In this document: in pieces, positions 17,468-25,122 of the stretch | Layout: every line of letters starts with the position of its first letter | Position numbering within the stretch: the stretch's first letter is position 1 | From: Bradyrhizobium manausense | GTDB taxonomy: Bacteria > Pseudomonadota > Alphaproteobacteria > Rhizobiales > Xanthobacteraceae | Direction: 5' to 3' | Assembly: GCF_018130615.1 (NCBI RefSeq) | Contig: NZ_JAFCKB010000003.1 | Location: 372,001-436,000, forward strand | DNA: 64,000 nt | Notes under the pieces: generated by a model | Seen by the model: only the letters and a program-made list of their open reading frames with translations | What the model was told of the DNA's origin: nothing | Databases searched by the model: none | Program-made: the position numbers and the translations under genes

Positions 17468-18450
17468 TCGAAGCCGAACTCTCCCGCAGCGTCGCGCGCT
17501 GGTGCAAAGGGGCCACCGGCGTCACCGGCGCAGCAAAGCTTTCGGGTGGCGCCAGCCAGGAAACCTGGCGCTTCGACATCGCGCATCCCGACGGGCCGAT
17601 CGGCGCGATCCTGCGCCGTTCGCCGAAAGGCTATGGCGCCGCGCCGACACGTGCAGCAGGTCTCGCCGCCGAAGCGCAACTGATGCAGCTTGCCTACGAG
17701 GCAGGCGTACCGTCGCCGCGCGTGATGCATGTGCTGACCCCGGATGAAGATCTCGGCACCGGCTTCATCATGCAGCGGGTCGAGGGCGAGACCATCGCCC
17801 GCAAGATTCTGCGTGATGATGAATTCGCGGCGGCGCGGCCACTGCTTGCGCGGCAGATCGGCGGCGTGCTCGCGGGCCTGCACCGGTTGCCGCAGGACAA
17901 ATTGCCCGCGCTGCGCAGCCGCTCCGCGAGCCAGGAAATCTCCGAGCTCGAGCGCGACTATCGCAGCCTGAACTGGCCGAAGCCGGTGTTTGAGCTGGCG
18001 CTGCGCTGGCTGCGCGCCCACGATCCCGGCCCCTCGGCCGAGACCACGCTGGTGCATGGCGACTTCCGCAACGGCAATCTCATCATCGGCGCCGACGGGT
18101 TGCGCGCGGTGCTGGACTGGGAGCTCGCCCATCTCGGCGATCCCATGGAGGATCTCGGCTGGGTCTGCGTCAACTCCTGGCGTTTCGGCGAGATCGACAA
18201 GCCCGTCGGCGGCTTTGGCTCGCGCGAAGAGCTGTTCGCCGGCTATGAGGCAGCCGGCCGCAAGGTGGATGCAGCGCGTGTGAAGTTCTGGGAAGTGATG
18301 GGCACGCTGCGCTGGGGCATCATGTGCGGCGGCATGATGCAGCGATTTCGCGAAGGGCCTGACCATTCCATGGAGCGCGCCATGATCGGCCGTCGCGCGT
18401 CGGAGACCGAGATCGATCTGTTGCGGCTGCTCGCGCCGCGCGGAGGTTAG
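17464..18450 (+). CDS. APH-type phosphotransferase (ACAD10/11 kinase-domain / LvaA-like)
   Basis: A 328-residue aminoglycoside-phosphotransferase-fold kinase. The N lobe has GGASQETWRFDI and AILRRSPKG (nucleotide Lys region replaced by Arg); the C lobe has the Brenner motif VHGDFRNGNLII (catalytic Asp and Asn) and the metal-binding AVLDWELAHLGDP. This pattern matches the kinase half of ACAD10/11, and LvaA of the Pseudomonas putida levulinate pathway, which phosphorylates 4-hydroxyacyl-CoA. ATG 17464 overlaps the crotonase stop by four bases. A DUF6285 gene follows after two bases, as LvaB follows LvaA. Antibiotic resistance is an unlikely role. Confidence 0.87.
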   Translation: MIEAELSRSVARWCKGATGVTGAAKLSGGASQETWRFDIAHPDGPIGAILRRSPKGYGAAPTRAAGLAAEAQLMQLAYEAGVPSPRVMHVLTPDEDLGTGFIMQRVEGETIARKILRDDEFAAARPLLARQIGGVLAGLHRLPQDKLPALRSRSASQEISELERDYRSLNWPKPVFELALRWLRAHDPGPSAETTLVHGDFRNGNLIIGADGLRAVLDWELAHLGDPMEDLGWVCVNSWRFGEIDKPVGGFGSREELFAGYEAAGRKVDAARVKFWEVMGTLRWGIMCGGMMQRFREGPDHSMERAMIGRRASETEIDLLRLLAPRGG

Positions 18451-18452
18451 AC

Positions 18453-18830
18453 ATGCAGGACGAGCCGACCCCGATCGAGCTGACCAAGGCGGTCGCCGAT
18501 TTCCTCCGCAGCGACATCACGCCGCTGATCACCGGCCATCAGGCTTTCAAGCTGCGCGTCGCCGTCAACATCCTCGACCTCGTCACGCGACAACTGACGC
18601 AGGAGGAGGGGAGCGACGCAAGCGAGGTCGAACGCCTGCGCGCGCTGCTCGGCATGGACGGCTCGGTGACCGAGCTCAACCGTGCCCTTGCGGAGCGCAT
18701 CGCAAAGGGAGAGGTCGATCTCGCAACGCCGGGCCTCGCCGAGCATCTGTGGGCAACCACGATGGACAAGCTTGCGGTCGATCAGCCGAGCTACGCGTCC
18801 TACAGGCGGGAGCTATCGCGGGGCGAGTGA
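18453..18830 (+). CDS. DUF6285 domain protein (LvaB-like small partner)
   Basis: A 125-residue soluble, helix-rich, acidic protein with no catalytic motif I can see. It begins MQDEPTPIELTKAVADFLRS and has the conserved-looking core GHQAFKLRVAVNILDLVTRQ. ATG 18453 follows CGGAGG (18441-18446), two bases after the kinase stop. I recognise it as a DUF6285 protein, a family that is nearly always encoded beside APH-type kinases acting on acyl-CoA; LvaB in P. putida is needed for full LvaA kinase activity. I infer it is an obligate partner of the 17464 kinase. Confidence 0.8.
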   Translation: MQDEPTPIELTKAVADFLRSDITPLITGHQAFKLRVAVNILDLVTRQLTQEEGSDASEVERLRALLGMDGSVTELNRALAERIAKGEVDLATPGLAEHLWATTMDKLAVDQPSYASYRRELSRGE

Positions 18831-18848
18831 GCACGGTCTTTCCTCATA

Positions 18849-18975
18849 GTCGTCCCGGCGAAGGTCGGGACCCATACCGCGTGATTTATCGATGACGCGA
18901 AGTCGTCGTTCCGAACAACGAGTCTTCGCCAAACGCCTCCCCGTGGTTATGGGTCCCGGCCTTCGCCGGGACGAC
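18849..18975. repeat. Dispersed palindromic repeat, GTCGTCCCGG type (copy 2)
   Basis: GTCGTCCCGGCGAAGGTCGG at the left and CCGGCCTTCGCCGGGACGAC at the right, with ACCCATACC/GGTTATGGGT inner arms and a TCTTCGCCAAACGCCTCCCC core nearly identical to copies 3 and 5. It lies between convergent genes. Confidence 0.9.
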
Positions 18976-19016
18976 TCGGGAGAGAGTTGTTGCAGCCGTC
19001 CGCGGGAAGTGATGCC

Positions 19017-19748
19017 CTACTTCCCCACCCATTTCGGCGGTCGCTTCTCCGAGAAGGCCTTCGGGCCCTCGATGTAATCCTGCGAGGCCGCCATCGCCTT
19101 CACCGCGGGATATTCGCGCTGCTCCTCGATCGCCTGCTCCAGCGACACGGCAAGCCCCTTCTGAATCGCCTGCTTCGAGGCGCGGATCGACATCGGCGAA
19201 TTCTTGGTGATCATCTCGGCCCAGCGCAGCGCGCCGGCGAGCGCCTCACCCTGCGGCACCACCTCGTTGACGAAGCCGAGCTCTTGTCCCTCCTTGGCGC
19301 TGACATGGCGCGCCGTGAGGACCATGCCCATGGCGCGCTTCAGCCCGATCTGGCGCGGCAGGCGGTGCAGGCCGCCGGCAAGCGCGGCGAGCCCGACGCG
19401 CGGCTCGGGCAGGGCGAAGGTCGCATTCTCCGCCGCAATGATCAGGTCGCAGGCAAGCGCGATCTCGAAACCACCGCCCATGGCGACGCCGTTCACCGCC
19501 GCGATGATCGGCTTGTCGCAGTCGAACCGCGCCGTGAGGCCGGCAAAGCCGCCCTTGTCCCAGCCGCGTTTTCCTCCCGCCGCCTGCCACTTCAGATCGT
19601 TGCCGGCGCAGAACGCTTTGTCGCCGGCGCCGGTGACGATCGCCACCCACTGTTCTGGATCGGCGGAGAAATCGTCAAACACCTTTTGCAGCTCGAAATG
19701 TGCGTCGGTATGCAGCGCGTTGTAGACCTCGGGCCGCGACAGGGTCAC
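19017..19748 (-). CDS. Enoyl-CoA hydratase family protein, N terminus doubtful
   Basis: A crotonase of 243 codons from GTG 19748. Oxyanion-hole blocks GAGDKAFCAGNDLKW and NGVAMGGGFEIALACD are present, and the two catalytic Glu positions appear intact (LPEPRVGLAALAGGLHRLPR). The frame starts at MTLSRPEVYNAL, so it lacks the first beta strand that crotonases have. That strand is encoded just upstream in the same frame (AEILKGGSEGPITIV) but has no start codon; the only ATG with a good ribosome-binding site (19795, after GGGAG) is in another frame. Either a one-base indel lies near the start or the shorter GTG form is used. It is divergent from the acyl-CoA dehydrogenase at 20006. Confidence 0.83.
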   Translation of the reverse strand: MTLSRPEVYNALHTDAHFELQKVFDDFSADPEQWVAIVTGAGDKAFCAGNDLKWQAAGGKRGWDKGGFAGLTARFDCDKPIIAAVNGVAMGGGFEIALACDLIIAAENATFALPEPRVGLAALAGGLHRLPRQIGLKRAMGMVLTARHVSAKEGQELGFVNEVVPQGEALAGALRWAEMITKNSPMSIRASKQAIQKGLAVSLEQAIEEQREYPAVKAMAASQDYIEGPKAFSEKRPPKWVGK

Positions 19749-20005
19749 GATCGTGATCGGTCCCTCGCTTCCACCTTTGAGAATCTCAGCTCCATCGCGC
19801 GCTCCCGCTTTTTCTTCCGAAGGAATATTGGCGTCATACTACCGCGCACCGGCGTTACGGCACCATCGAATTGCGCGGGCGCGCCTTGCGCTCCGACATG
19901 TCTCGCCTTGCTTGACTTGCGCGCGCTCTTCTCACCTTAATCGTGCGAAGCAAAGCGCGCCTAGCGCCTTAACGCAAAACGATAAAATCAATCCGGGAGA
20001 GAACC

Positions 20006-21280
20006 GTGGATTTCTCATTGCCTGCAGATCTCGTCGCCTACCTCGGAGAGCTCGATCGTTTCATCGAGCGCGAGATCAAGCCGCTGGAAGAGGCCGACGA
20101 CAACATCCGCTTCTTCGATCACCGCCGCGAATGGGCGCGCACCGACTTCGAGAATGGCGGTCTGCCGCGGCACGAATGGGAAGCGCTGCTGCGCAAGGCG
20201 AAGGATCTCGCCGACGCTGCCGGGCACCTACGCTTTCCGGTGTCGAAACAATATGGCGGCAAGGACGGCTCCAACCTCTGGATGGCGGTGATCCGCGAGC
20301 ACTTTGCCGCGAAGGGGCTCGGCCTGCACAACGATCTTCAGAACGAGCACTCCATCGTCGGCAATTTCCCCGTCGTCACCATGCTCGACCGTTACGGCCG
20401 CGACGACCAGAAGGCGATGATCGACGGTTCGATCAAGGGCAAGTACCGCATCACGTTTGGCTTGACGGAGCCGCATCATGGCTCGGACGCCACCCACATG
20501 GAGACGCGTGCGGTGCCGGCGACCCGCGACAACGTCAAGGGCTGGATCATCAACGGCGAGAAGATGTGGACGACCGGCATGCACGTCGCCACGCATTGCG
20601 CGCTGTTCGCACGCACGTCAGGCAATGACGGCGACGCCCGTGGCATCACCTGCTTCCTGGTGCCGGCCAAGAGTCCCGGCGTCAGGATCGAGGAGTACAT
20701 GTGGACCTTCAACATGCCGACCGACCATCCCCGCGTCAGCTTCACCGATGTGTTCGTGCCGGAGGATGCGCAGTTCGGCGAGGTCGGCCGCGGCCTGTCG
20801 CTGGCGCAATGTTTTGTGCACCAGAACCGCATCCGCCAGGCCGCGAGTTCGCTGGGCGCCGCGGTCTACTGCATCAACGAGAGCGTGAAATACGCGCGTG
20901 AGCGAAAGCCGTTCGGCAAGGCGCTCGCCGAGAACCAGGCGATCCAGTTCCCGCTGGTCGAACTCGCGACGCAAGCCGAGATGCTGCGCCTGTTGATCCG
21001 TAAGACCGCCTGGGAGATGGACCAGCTCACCGAGGAACAGATCGAACGCACGCTCTCCGACCGCGTCTCGATGTGCAATTACTGGGCAAACCGCCTCTGC
21101 TGCGAATCCGCCGACCGCGCCATGCAGGTCCACGGCGGCATGGGCTATTCACGTCACAAGCCGTTCGAGCACATCTACCGCCACCATCGCCGCTATCGCA
21201 TCACCGAGGGCAGTGAGGAAATCCAGATGCGGAAAGTGGCGGGGTTCCTGTTTGGGTATATGGGGCCGGGGAAGCATTGA
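20006..21280 (+). CDS. Acyl-CoA dehydrogenase family protein
   Basis: A 424-residue flavoenzyme of acyl-CoA oxidation. Domain signs: N-terminal helices (MDFSLPADLVAYLGELDRF); FAD loop TFGLTEPHHGSDATHMETRA; INGEKMWTTGMHVATHCALF; the C-terminal bundle QNRIRQAASSLGAAVYCINE, KPFGKALAENQAIQFPLVEL; and the tail VHGGMGYSRHKPFEHIYRHH with RYRITEGSEEIQ. GTG 20006 follows GGGAGA (19995-20000). It is longer in the N-terminal region than short-chain ACADs, as seen for many environmental ACADs of branched or cyclic substrates. Single gene, divergent from the crotonase at 19748. Confidence 0.91.
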   Translation: MDFSLPADLVAYLGELDRFIEREIKPLEEADDNIRFFDHRREWARTDFENGGLPRHEWEALLRKAKDLADAAGHLRFPVSKQYGGKDGSNLWMAVIREHFAAKGLGLHNDLQNEHSIVGNFPVVTMLDRYGRDDQKAMIDGSIKGKYRITFGLTEPHHGSDATHMETRAVPATRDNVKGWIINGEKMWTTGMHVATHCALFARTSGNDGDARGITCFLVPAKSPGVRIEEYMWTFNMPTDHPRVSFTDVFVPEDAQFGEVGRGLSLAQCFVHQNRIRQAASSLGAAVYCINESVKYARERKPFGKALAENQAIQFPLVELATQAEMLRLLIRKTAWEMDQLTEEQIERTLSDRVSMCNYWANRLCCESADRAMQVHGGMGYSRHKPFEHIYRHHRRYRITEGSEEIQMRKVAGFLFGYMGPGKH

Positions 21281-21310
21281 GCGCGTCGAGCCCCGATTTC
21301 TCTCCCCAAT

Positions 21311-21451
21311 GTCGTCCTGGCGAAAGCCAGGACCCATTACCCCAGGGAGGAGTTGTGGCGCGAGCTAGTGGTTATCAATCTTCGCCAAACCCTCCCTGGG
21401 GTAATGGGTCCTGGATCAGCGCTCCGCTGCGCGTCGCTTGTCCAGGACGAC
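21311..21451. repeat. Dispersed palindromic repeat, GTCGTCCTGG variant (copy 3)
   Basis: GTCGTCCTGGCGAAAGCCAG at the left, TGTCCAGGACGAC at the right, inner CCATTACCCCAGGGAGG/CCTCCCTGGGGTAATGG arms. Compensating CCTGG/CCAGG changes in both arms keep the stem, which points to selection on, or mobility as, a folded unit. Confidence 0.88.
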
Positions 21452-21457
21452 GCGGGG

Positions 21458-23038
21458 CTAATTCACCCGTCGATCCTTCCCCGCCCAGTATGGTTCGCGC
21501 AATTGCCGCCGCAGAATCTTCCCTGACGGATTTCGCGGCAGCGCGGGAATGAACTCCACGGTCTTCGGCGTCTTGAAGCCGGCGATGCGTTCACGGGTGA
21601 AGTTAATGATGTCGGTGGCGGTCGCCTCTTTGCCGGGCTTCATCACCACGACGGCTTTCACCGCCTCGCCCCATTTGTCGTCGGGCACGCCGATCACGGC
21701 GGCTTCCGCGACGTCGGGGTGATCGCAGAGCGCGCTCTCGACCTCGGCCGGGTAGATGTTCTCGCCGCCGGAGATGATCATGTCCTTGATGCGATCGTGG
21801 ATGTAGAGATAGCCGTCCTCGTCCATGAAGCCGGCATCGCCCGTGCGCAACCAGCCGTCGCTGCGCAGTGTCGACGCGGTCGCCTCCGGCAGATTCCAAT
21901 AGCCGGCCATGTTCGAGCCCGAGCGCGTTGCGATCTCGCCGACTTGACGCGGCGGCAGCGGCTTGCCATCGGCATCGAGGATGGCGATCTCGACGCCCGG
22001 CAGCGCCTTGCCGGCCGAGCGCATCCGCTCGAGGCCCTCGACATGGTCCTCCGGCGGCAGTGCGACGATGGTGCCTGTGGTCTCGGTCATGCCGTACATC
22101 TGCACGAAGCCGCATTTGAAGATATCGATGCACTCCTTCAGCAGCGCTGCCGGAATCGGGGAGGCGCCGTAGAGCATGTATTTCAGTCGGGAGAAATCAA
22201 CCTTCCTCGCGCGCGGCTGCCGCACCACGAATTGCATCGCCGCCGGCACCATGAACAGTTTGGTAATGCCTGACTGCTCGAAGAAATCCAGAACCTTGGT
22301 CGGATCGAACTCGCGCGCGATGACGCCGCGGGCGCCGTGATAGAGTCCCATCACGCCCCAGCCGGAGCCGCCGATGTGGAAGATCGGCATCGCGACCAGC
22401 GAGACATCGTCGGTCGACCACCGGTTCCACTCCGGTTTGTCCTCGGCATTGCCGGTCTGCACGAGGTTGAGGAAGTTGGCATGCGACAGCATCGCGCCCT
22501 TCGGCTTGCCCGTCGTGCCCGACGTGTAGAGCTGGATCGCGATATCCCTGGTGTCGATCGGCACCTTGGGATCATTGCCGCTCTGCGCATCGCGCCAGGC
22601 TGCAAAATCCTGCCATTCCGGCGCGCCGCCTTCGGTGGTGATGATGGTGCGGACGCCCGGCAACTGATCCTTGATCTGGCGGACCTGCGTGATGAACTCC
22701 GGCCCGACGAACAGCACCGGCGCCTTGCAATCGCTAACGATGAAGGCGACCTCGGGTCCCGCGAGCCGCCAGTTCACCGGCGCCATCACCACACCGGCCT
22801 TCATCGCGCCCATCAGCAGTTCGAAATAGACATCGCTGTTCTTGCCGAGATAGGCGATGCGATCGCCTTTCTTCACACCGATGGCGAGAAGCGCATTGGC
22901 GACCTTGTTGGTCTTGATGTCGAACTCGGCGAAGCTGGTGACGCGGCCCTCGAACTCATAGGCGATGGCGTTACCGCGGCTCGTCGCGCGCTCGCGCACC
23001 ATGTCGGCGAGGTTCGCCAGTTTGGGTGATGCGGACAT
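21458..23038 (-). CDS. Acyl-CoA synthetase (AMP-forming), FadD-like
   Basis: A 526-residue ANL-superfamily ligase that activates a carboxylic acid to its CoA thioester via an acyl-adenylate. A3 motif YTSGTTGKPKGAMLSHANF; A5 motif QMYGMTETTGTIV; A7-A8 motifs WLRTGDAGFMDEDGYLYIHD and DRIKDMIISGGENIYPAEVE; and the A10 Lys in LPRNPSGKILRRQLR. ATG 23038 is preceded by GGGAGAGAC. Length is typical for medium/long-chain or bile-acid type ligases. It is single on the minus strand; the SDR at 23268 is the next gene upstream on that strand, past a repeat. Confidence 0.92.
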   Translation of the reverse strand: MSASPKLANLADMVRERATSRGNAIAYEFEGRVTSFAEFDIKTNKVANALLAIGVKKGDRIAYLGKNSDVYFELLMGAMKAGVVMAPVNWRLAGPEVAFIVSDCKAPVLFVGPEFITQVRQIKDQLPGVRTIITTEGGAPEWQDFAAWRDAQSGNDPKVPIDTRDIAIQLYTSGTTGKPKGAMLSHANFLNLVQTGNAEDKPEWNRWSTDDVSLVAMPIFHIGGSGWGVMGLYHGARGVIAREFDPTKVLDFFEQSGITKLFMVPAAMQFVVRQPRARKVDFSRLKYMLYGASPIPAALLKECIDIFKCGFVQMYGMTETTGTIVALPPEDHVEGLERMRSAGKALPGVEIAILDADGKPLPPRQVGEIATRSGSNMAGYWNLPEATASTLRSDGWLRTGDAGFMDEDGYLYIHDRIKDMIISGGENIYPAEVESALCDHPDVAEAAVIGVPDDKWGEAVKAVVVMKPGKEATATDIINFTRERIAGFKTPKTVEFIPALPRNPSGKILRRQLREPYWAGKDRRVN

Positions 23039-23137
23039 GTCTCTCCCATCGGTGCCTTGTTTTTATAGCGCGGAGTGTGGCGTCATCCGCGAACAAAGAC
23101 AATACGGGGGAGGGAAGAGCACGACTGGTTCAACATC

Positions 23138-23257
23138 GTCGTCCTGGCGAAAGCCAGGACCCATAGCCACAAGACGCAATTTGGCGAAGACGGATCATGG
23201 CCAATCTTCACCAACCAGCATTCGGTGGTAATGGGTCCTGGCTTTCGCCAGGACGAC
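23138..23257. repeat. Dispersed palindromic repeat, GTCGTCCTGG variant (copy 4)
   Basis: GTCGTCCTGGCGAAAGCCAG and CTGGCTTTCGCCAGGACGAC are perfect complements; inner ACCCATAGCC/GGTAATGGGT arms. Same variant as copy 3. Confidence 0.9.
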
Positions 23258-23267
23258 TACGGAGAGA

Positions 23268-24140
23268 TCACCCCCGCTTCGCCCGGTCCTTCTCGTTCTG
23301 CGCCATGATGCTGTCGCGCGCAGTCTTCCAGTCGTCGTCGCTCCAGTCGCGGAGCTGGTAGAAATTGCCGCCCATGGCGAGCGCCTGCGCGCCGTCCATC
23401 GCGATGGTCTCGCCGTTGATCCAGTCGCAGCCGCCGGAGATCAGAAACACCGCGAGGTTCTGCAACTCCTCCATGGTGCCGACGCGGCCCATCGGGTTCA
23501 TCGCCTTGGTGCGCGCGCCGGCCTCATCGCCGGGCTTGATGCGCTTGCTCATGCCCTCGGTCGGAATCTCGCCCGGCGCGATGGTGTTGAGACGGATGCC
23601 GTAGCGGCCCCATTCGGTCGCGAGCGACATCGTCATGGCGTGGATTGCCGACTTGCTCATCGCCGACGGCACCACGTAAGGCGAGCCGTTGCGCACCCAG
23701 GTCACGGTGATCGAGACGACGTTGCCGGGCTGCCTCAGCGCGATCCAGCGCTTGCCGACCGCCTGCGTCACATAGAACGTGCCGTGCATGACGATGTTGG
23801 CGACCGCATCGAAGCCGCGCGGCGAGAGTTCCTCGGTACGTGAGATGAAATTGCCGGCGGCGTTGTTGATGAGATCGGTGAGAGGCGCGTCGCGAAAGAT
23901 GGTTTCAACCATCTCCTCGACCGCGAGCGCATTGCGGATATCGACGCCGTGACTGGTGACGCGGCCGCCATACTGATCCATCAGCTCGATCGCGGTCTCG
24001 TCGCAGACGATCTTGCGCCGGCCGCAGATATGCACCTCGGCGCCGAGCTGGAGGAAGCGCGCCGCCATTGACTTGCCGAGCCCGGTGCCGCCACCGGTCA
24101 CGAGAATGCGGCGCCCAGCCAGAAGATTTTCCTTGAACAT
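23268..24140 (-). CDS. SDR family oxidoreductase, 2,4-dienoyl-CoA reductase-like
   Basis: A 290-residue NADPH-type SDR. Rossmann motif TGGGTGLGKSMA, then a GRR basic motif (VHICGRRKIV) favouring NADPH, and NNAAGNF in the NNAG position. The classical YxxxK tyrosine is absent: the site reads VVPSAMSKSAIHAM, keeping the Lys with Ser at the Tyr position. This is the pattern of mitochondrial 2,4-dienoyl-CoA reductase (DECR1) and peroxisomal relatives, which also have PSAxxK, so the gene probably removes double bases of unsaturated acyl-CoA. ATG 24140 is a clear start. Divergent from the crotonase at 24246, with a dyad between them. Confidence 0.87.
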   Translation of the reverse strand: MFKENLLAGRRILVTGGGTGLGKSMAARFLQLGAEVHICGRRKIVCDETAIELMDQYGGRVTSHGVDIRNALAVEEMVETIFRDAPLTDLINNAAGNFISRTEELSPRGFDAVANIVMHGTFYVTQAVGKRWIALRQPGNVVSITVTWVRNGSPYVVPSAMSKSAIHAMTMSLATEWGRYGIRLNTIAPGEIPTEGMSKRIKPGDEAGARTKAMNPMGRVGTMEELQNLAVFLISGGCDWINGETIAMDGAQALAMGGNFYQLRDWSDDDWKTARDSIMAQNEKDRAKRG

Positions 24141-24165
24141 GGCTGTTTCTACCGTACGGATTGTC

Positions 24166-24185
24166 AGTTAATTGGTCGATTGACT
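24166..24185. promoter_or_regulatory. Imperfect dyad between divergent fatty-acid genes
   Basis: AGTTAATTGG and TCGATTGACT form a 20-bp dyad in which seven of ten positions match when folded. It is AT-rich against its surroundings and lies centrally in the 105-bp gap between the DECR-like SDR and the crotonase, a likely operator for a TetR-type regulator. Confidence 0.3.
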
Positions 24186-24245
24186 AAATCTGGCCGTCAG
24201 CTTTCTGTAAAGCGGCACCGAACAAGAACAGGGGAGAATTCATCC

Positions 24246-25055
24246 ATGGAAGAGCGCGTCTCGATCTCGATCTCGGAAGGCGTCGCCGACGTGCGCCTGG
24301 TGCGTGCGGACAAGATGAATGCGCTCGATCAGGCCATGTTCGAGGCCCTTGTTGCGGCAACGGAGCGCCTTTCGAAGGAAAAAGGCGTGCGCGTTGTCGT
24401 GCTGTCCGGGGAGGGCCGCGCGTTCTGCGCCGGTCTCGACATGGGGCGTTTTGCCGCCATGAAGGAGAAGGGTGGCAACGGAATTCCGGGTGGCGAAAAT
24501 CGCGATCTCACCAAGCGCACGCATGGCCAGGTGAACTTTCCGCAAGCCGCGGTATGGGGATGGCGCCAGCTTCCGGTTCCCGTGATCGCAGCCGTACATG
24601 GCGTCGCCTTTGGCGGTGGCTTCCAGCTCTCGCTCGGCGCCGACATGCGCTTTCTTGCACCGGATGCGCGCATGTCGATCATGGAAATCAAATGGGGCCT
24701 CGTCCCCGACATGGCGGGCACGCCGATACTGGCATCGCTCGTGCGCGACGACATCTTGCGCGACCTTACCTACACGGGTCGCATCTTCTCCGCGCAGGAG
24801 GCGATGACCTACGGCCTCGCCACGCGCATCTGTGATGATCCGCGCGCCGCAGCGCTCGAAGTCGCGCGCGAGATCGCCGGTAAAAGCCCCGATGCGGTCC
24901 GCGCCGCGAAGCGTTTGCTGAACAATCTCTCGGTCGATCCAGGTCCCGCGTTGCTCGCGGAGTCGGTCGAGCAGCAGAAGCTGATCGGCAGTCCGAACCA
25001 GACGGAAGCGGTGCGCTCCAACCTGGAGAAGCGCGCGGCGAAGTACGCGGATTAG
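24246..25055 (+). CDS. Crotonase/enoyl-CoA hydratase family protein
   Basis: A 269-residue crotonase. Oxyanion-hole blocks GEGRAFCAGLDMGRF and VHGVAFGGGFQLSLGADM are present; the following region SIMEIKWGLVPDMAGTPIL has Glu at the first catalytic position and Asp at the second. That is the signature of enoyl-CoA isomerase or dienoyl-CoA isomerase rather than plain hydratase, matching the divergent dienoyl-CoA reductase-like SDR. ATG 24246 follows GGGGAG (24231-24236). An acyl-CoA synthetase gene follows on the same strand after 67 bp and is probably co-transcribed. Confidence 0.9.
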   Translation: MEERVSISISEGVADVRLVRADKMNALDQAMFEALVAATERLSKEKGVRVVVLSGEGRAFCAGLDMGRFAAMKEKGGNGIPGGENRDLTKRTHGQVNFPQAAVWGWRQLPVPVIAAVHGVAFGGGFQLSLGADMRFLAPDARMSIMEIKWGLVPDMAGTPILASLVRDDILRDLTYTGRIFSAQEAMTYGLATRICDDPRAAALEVAREIAGKSPDAVRAAKRLLNNLSVDPGPALLAESVEQQKLIGSPNQTEAVRSNLEKRAAKYAD

Positions 25056-25122
25056 CGTTCTCCGTCATGGCCGGTGATGACGACAAGCTAACACCGTCGC
25101 TGAAGAACAAAGAAAAACAAAA

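Noticed and set aside
17464-18450. Aminoglycoside resistance gene
   Set aside because: APH-fold motifs are present, but the crotonase overlap and DUF6285 partner fit acyl-CoA kinase chemistry better.
18849-18975. GTCGTCCCGG repeat as a CRISPR-like or insertion-sequence end
   Set aside because: Copies are single, scattered palindromes with no array, spacers or transposase.
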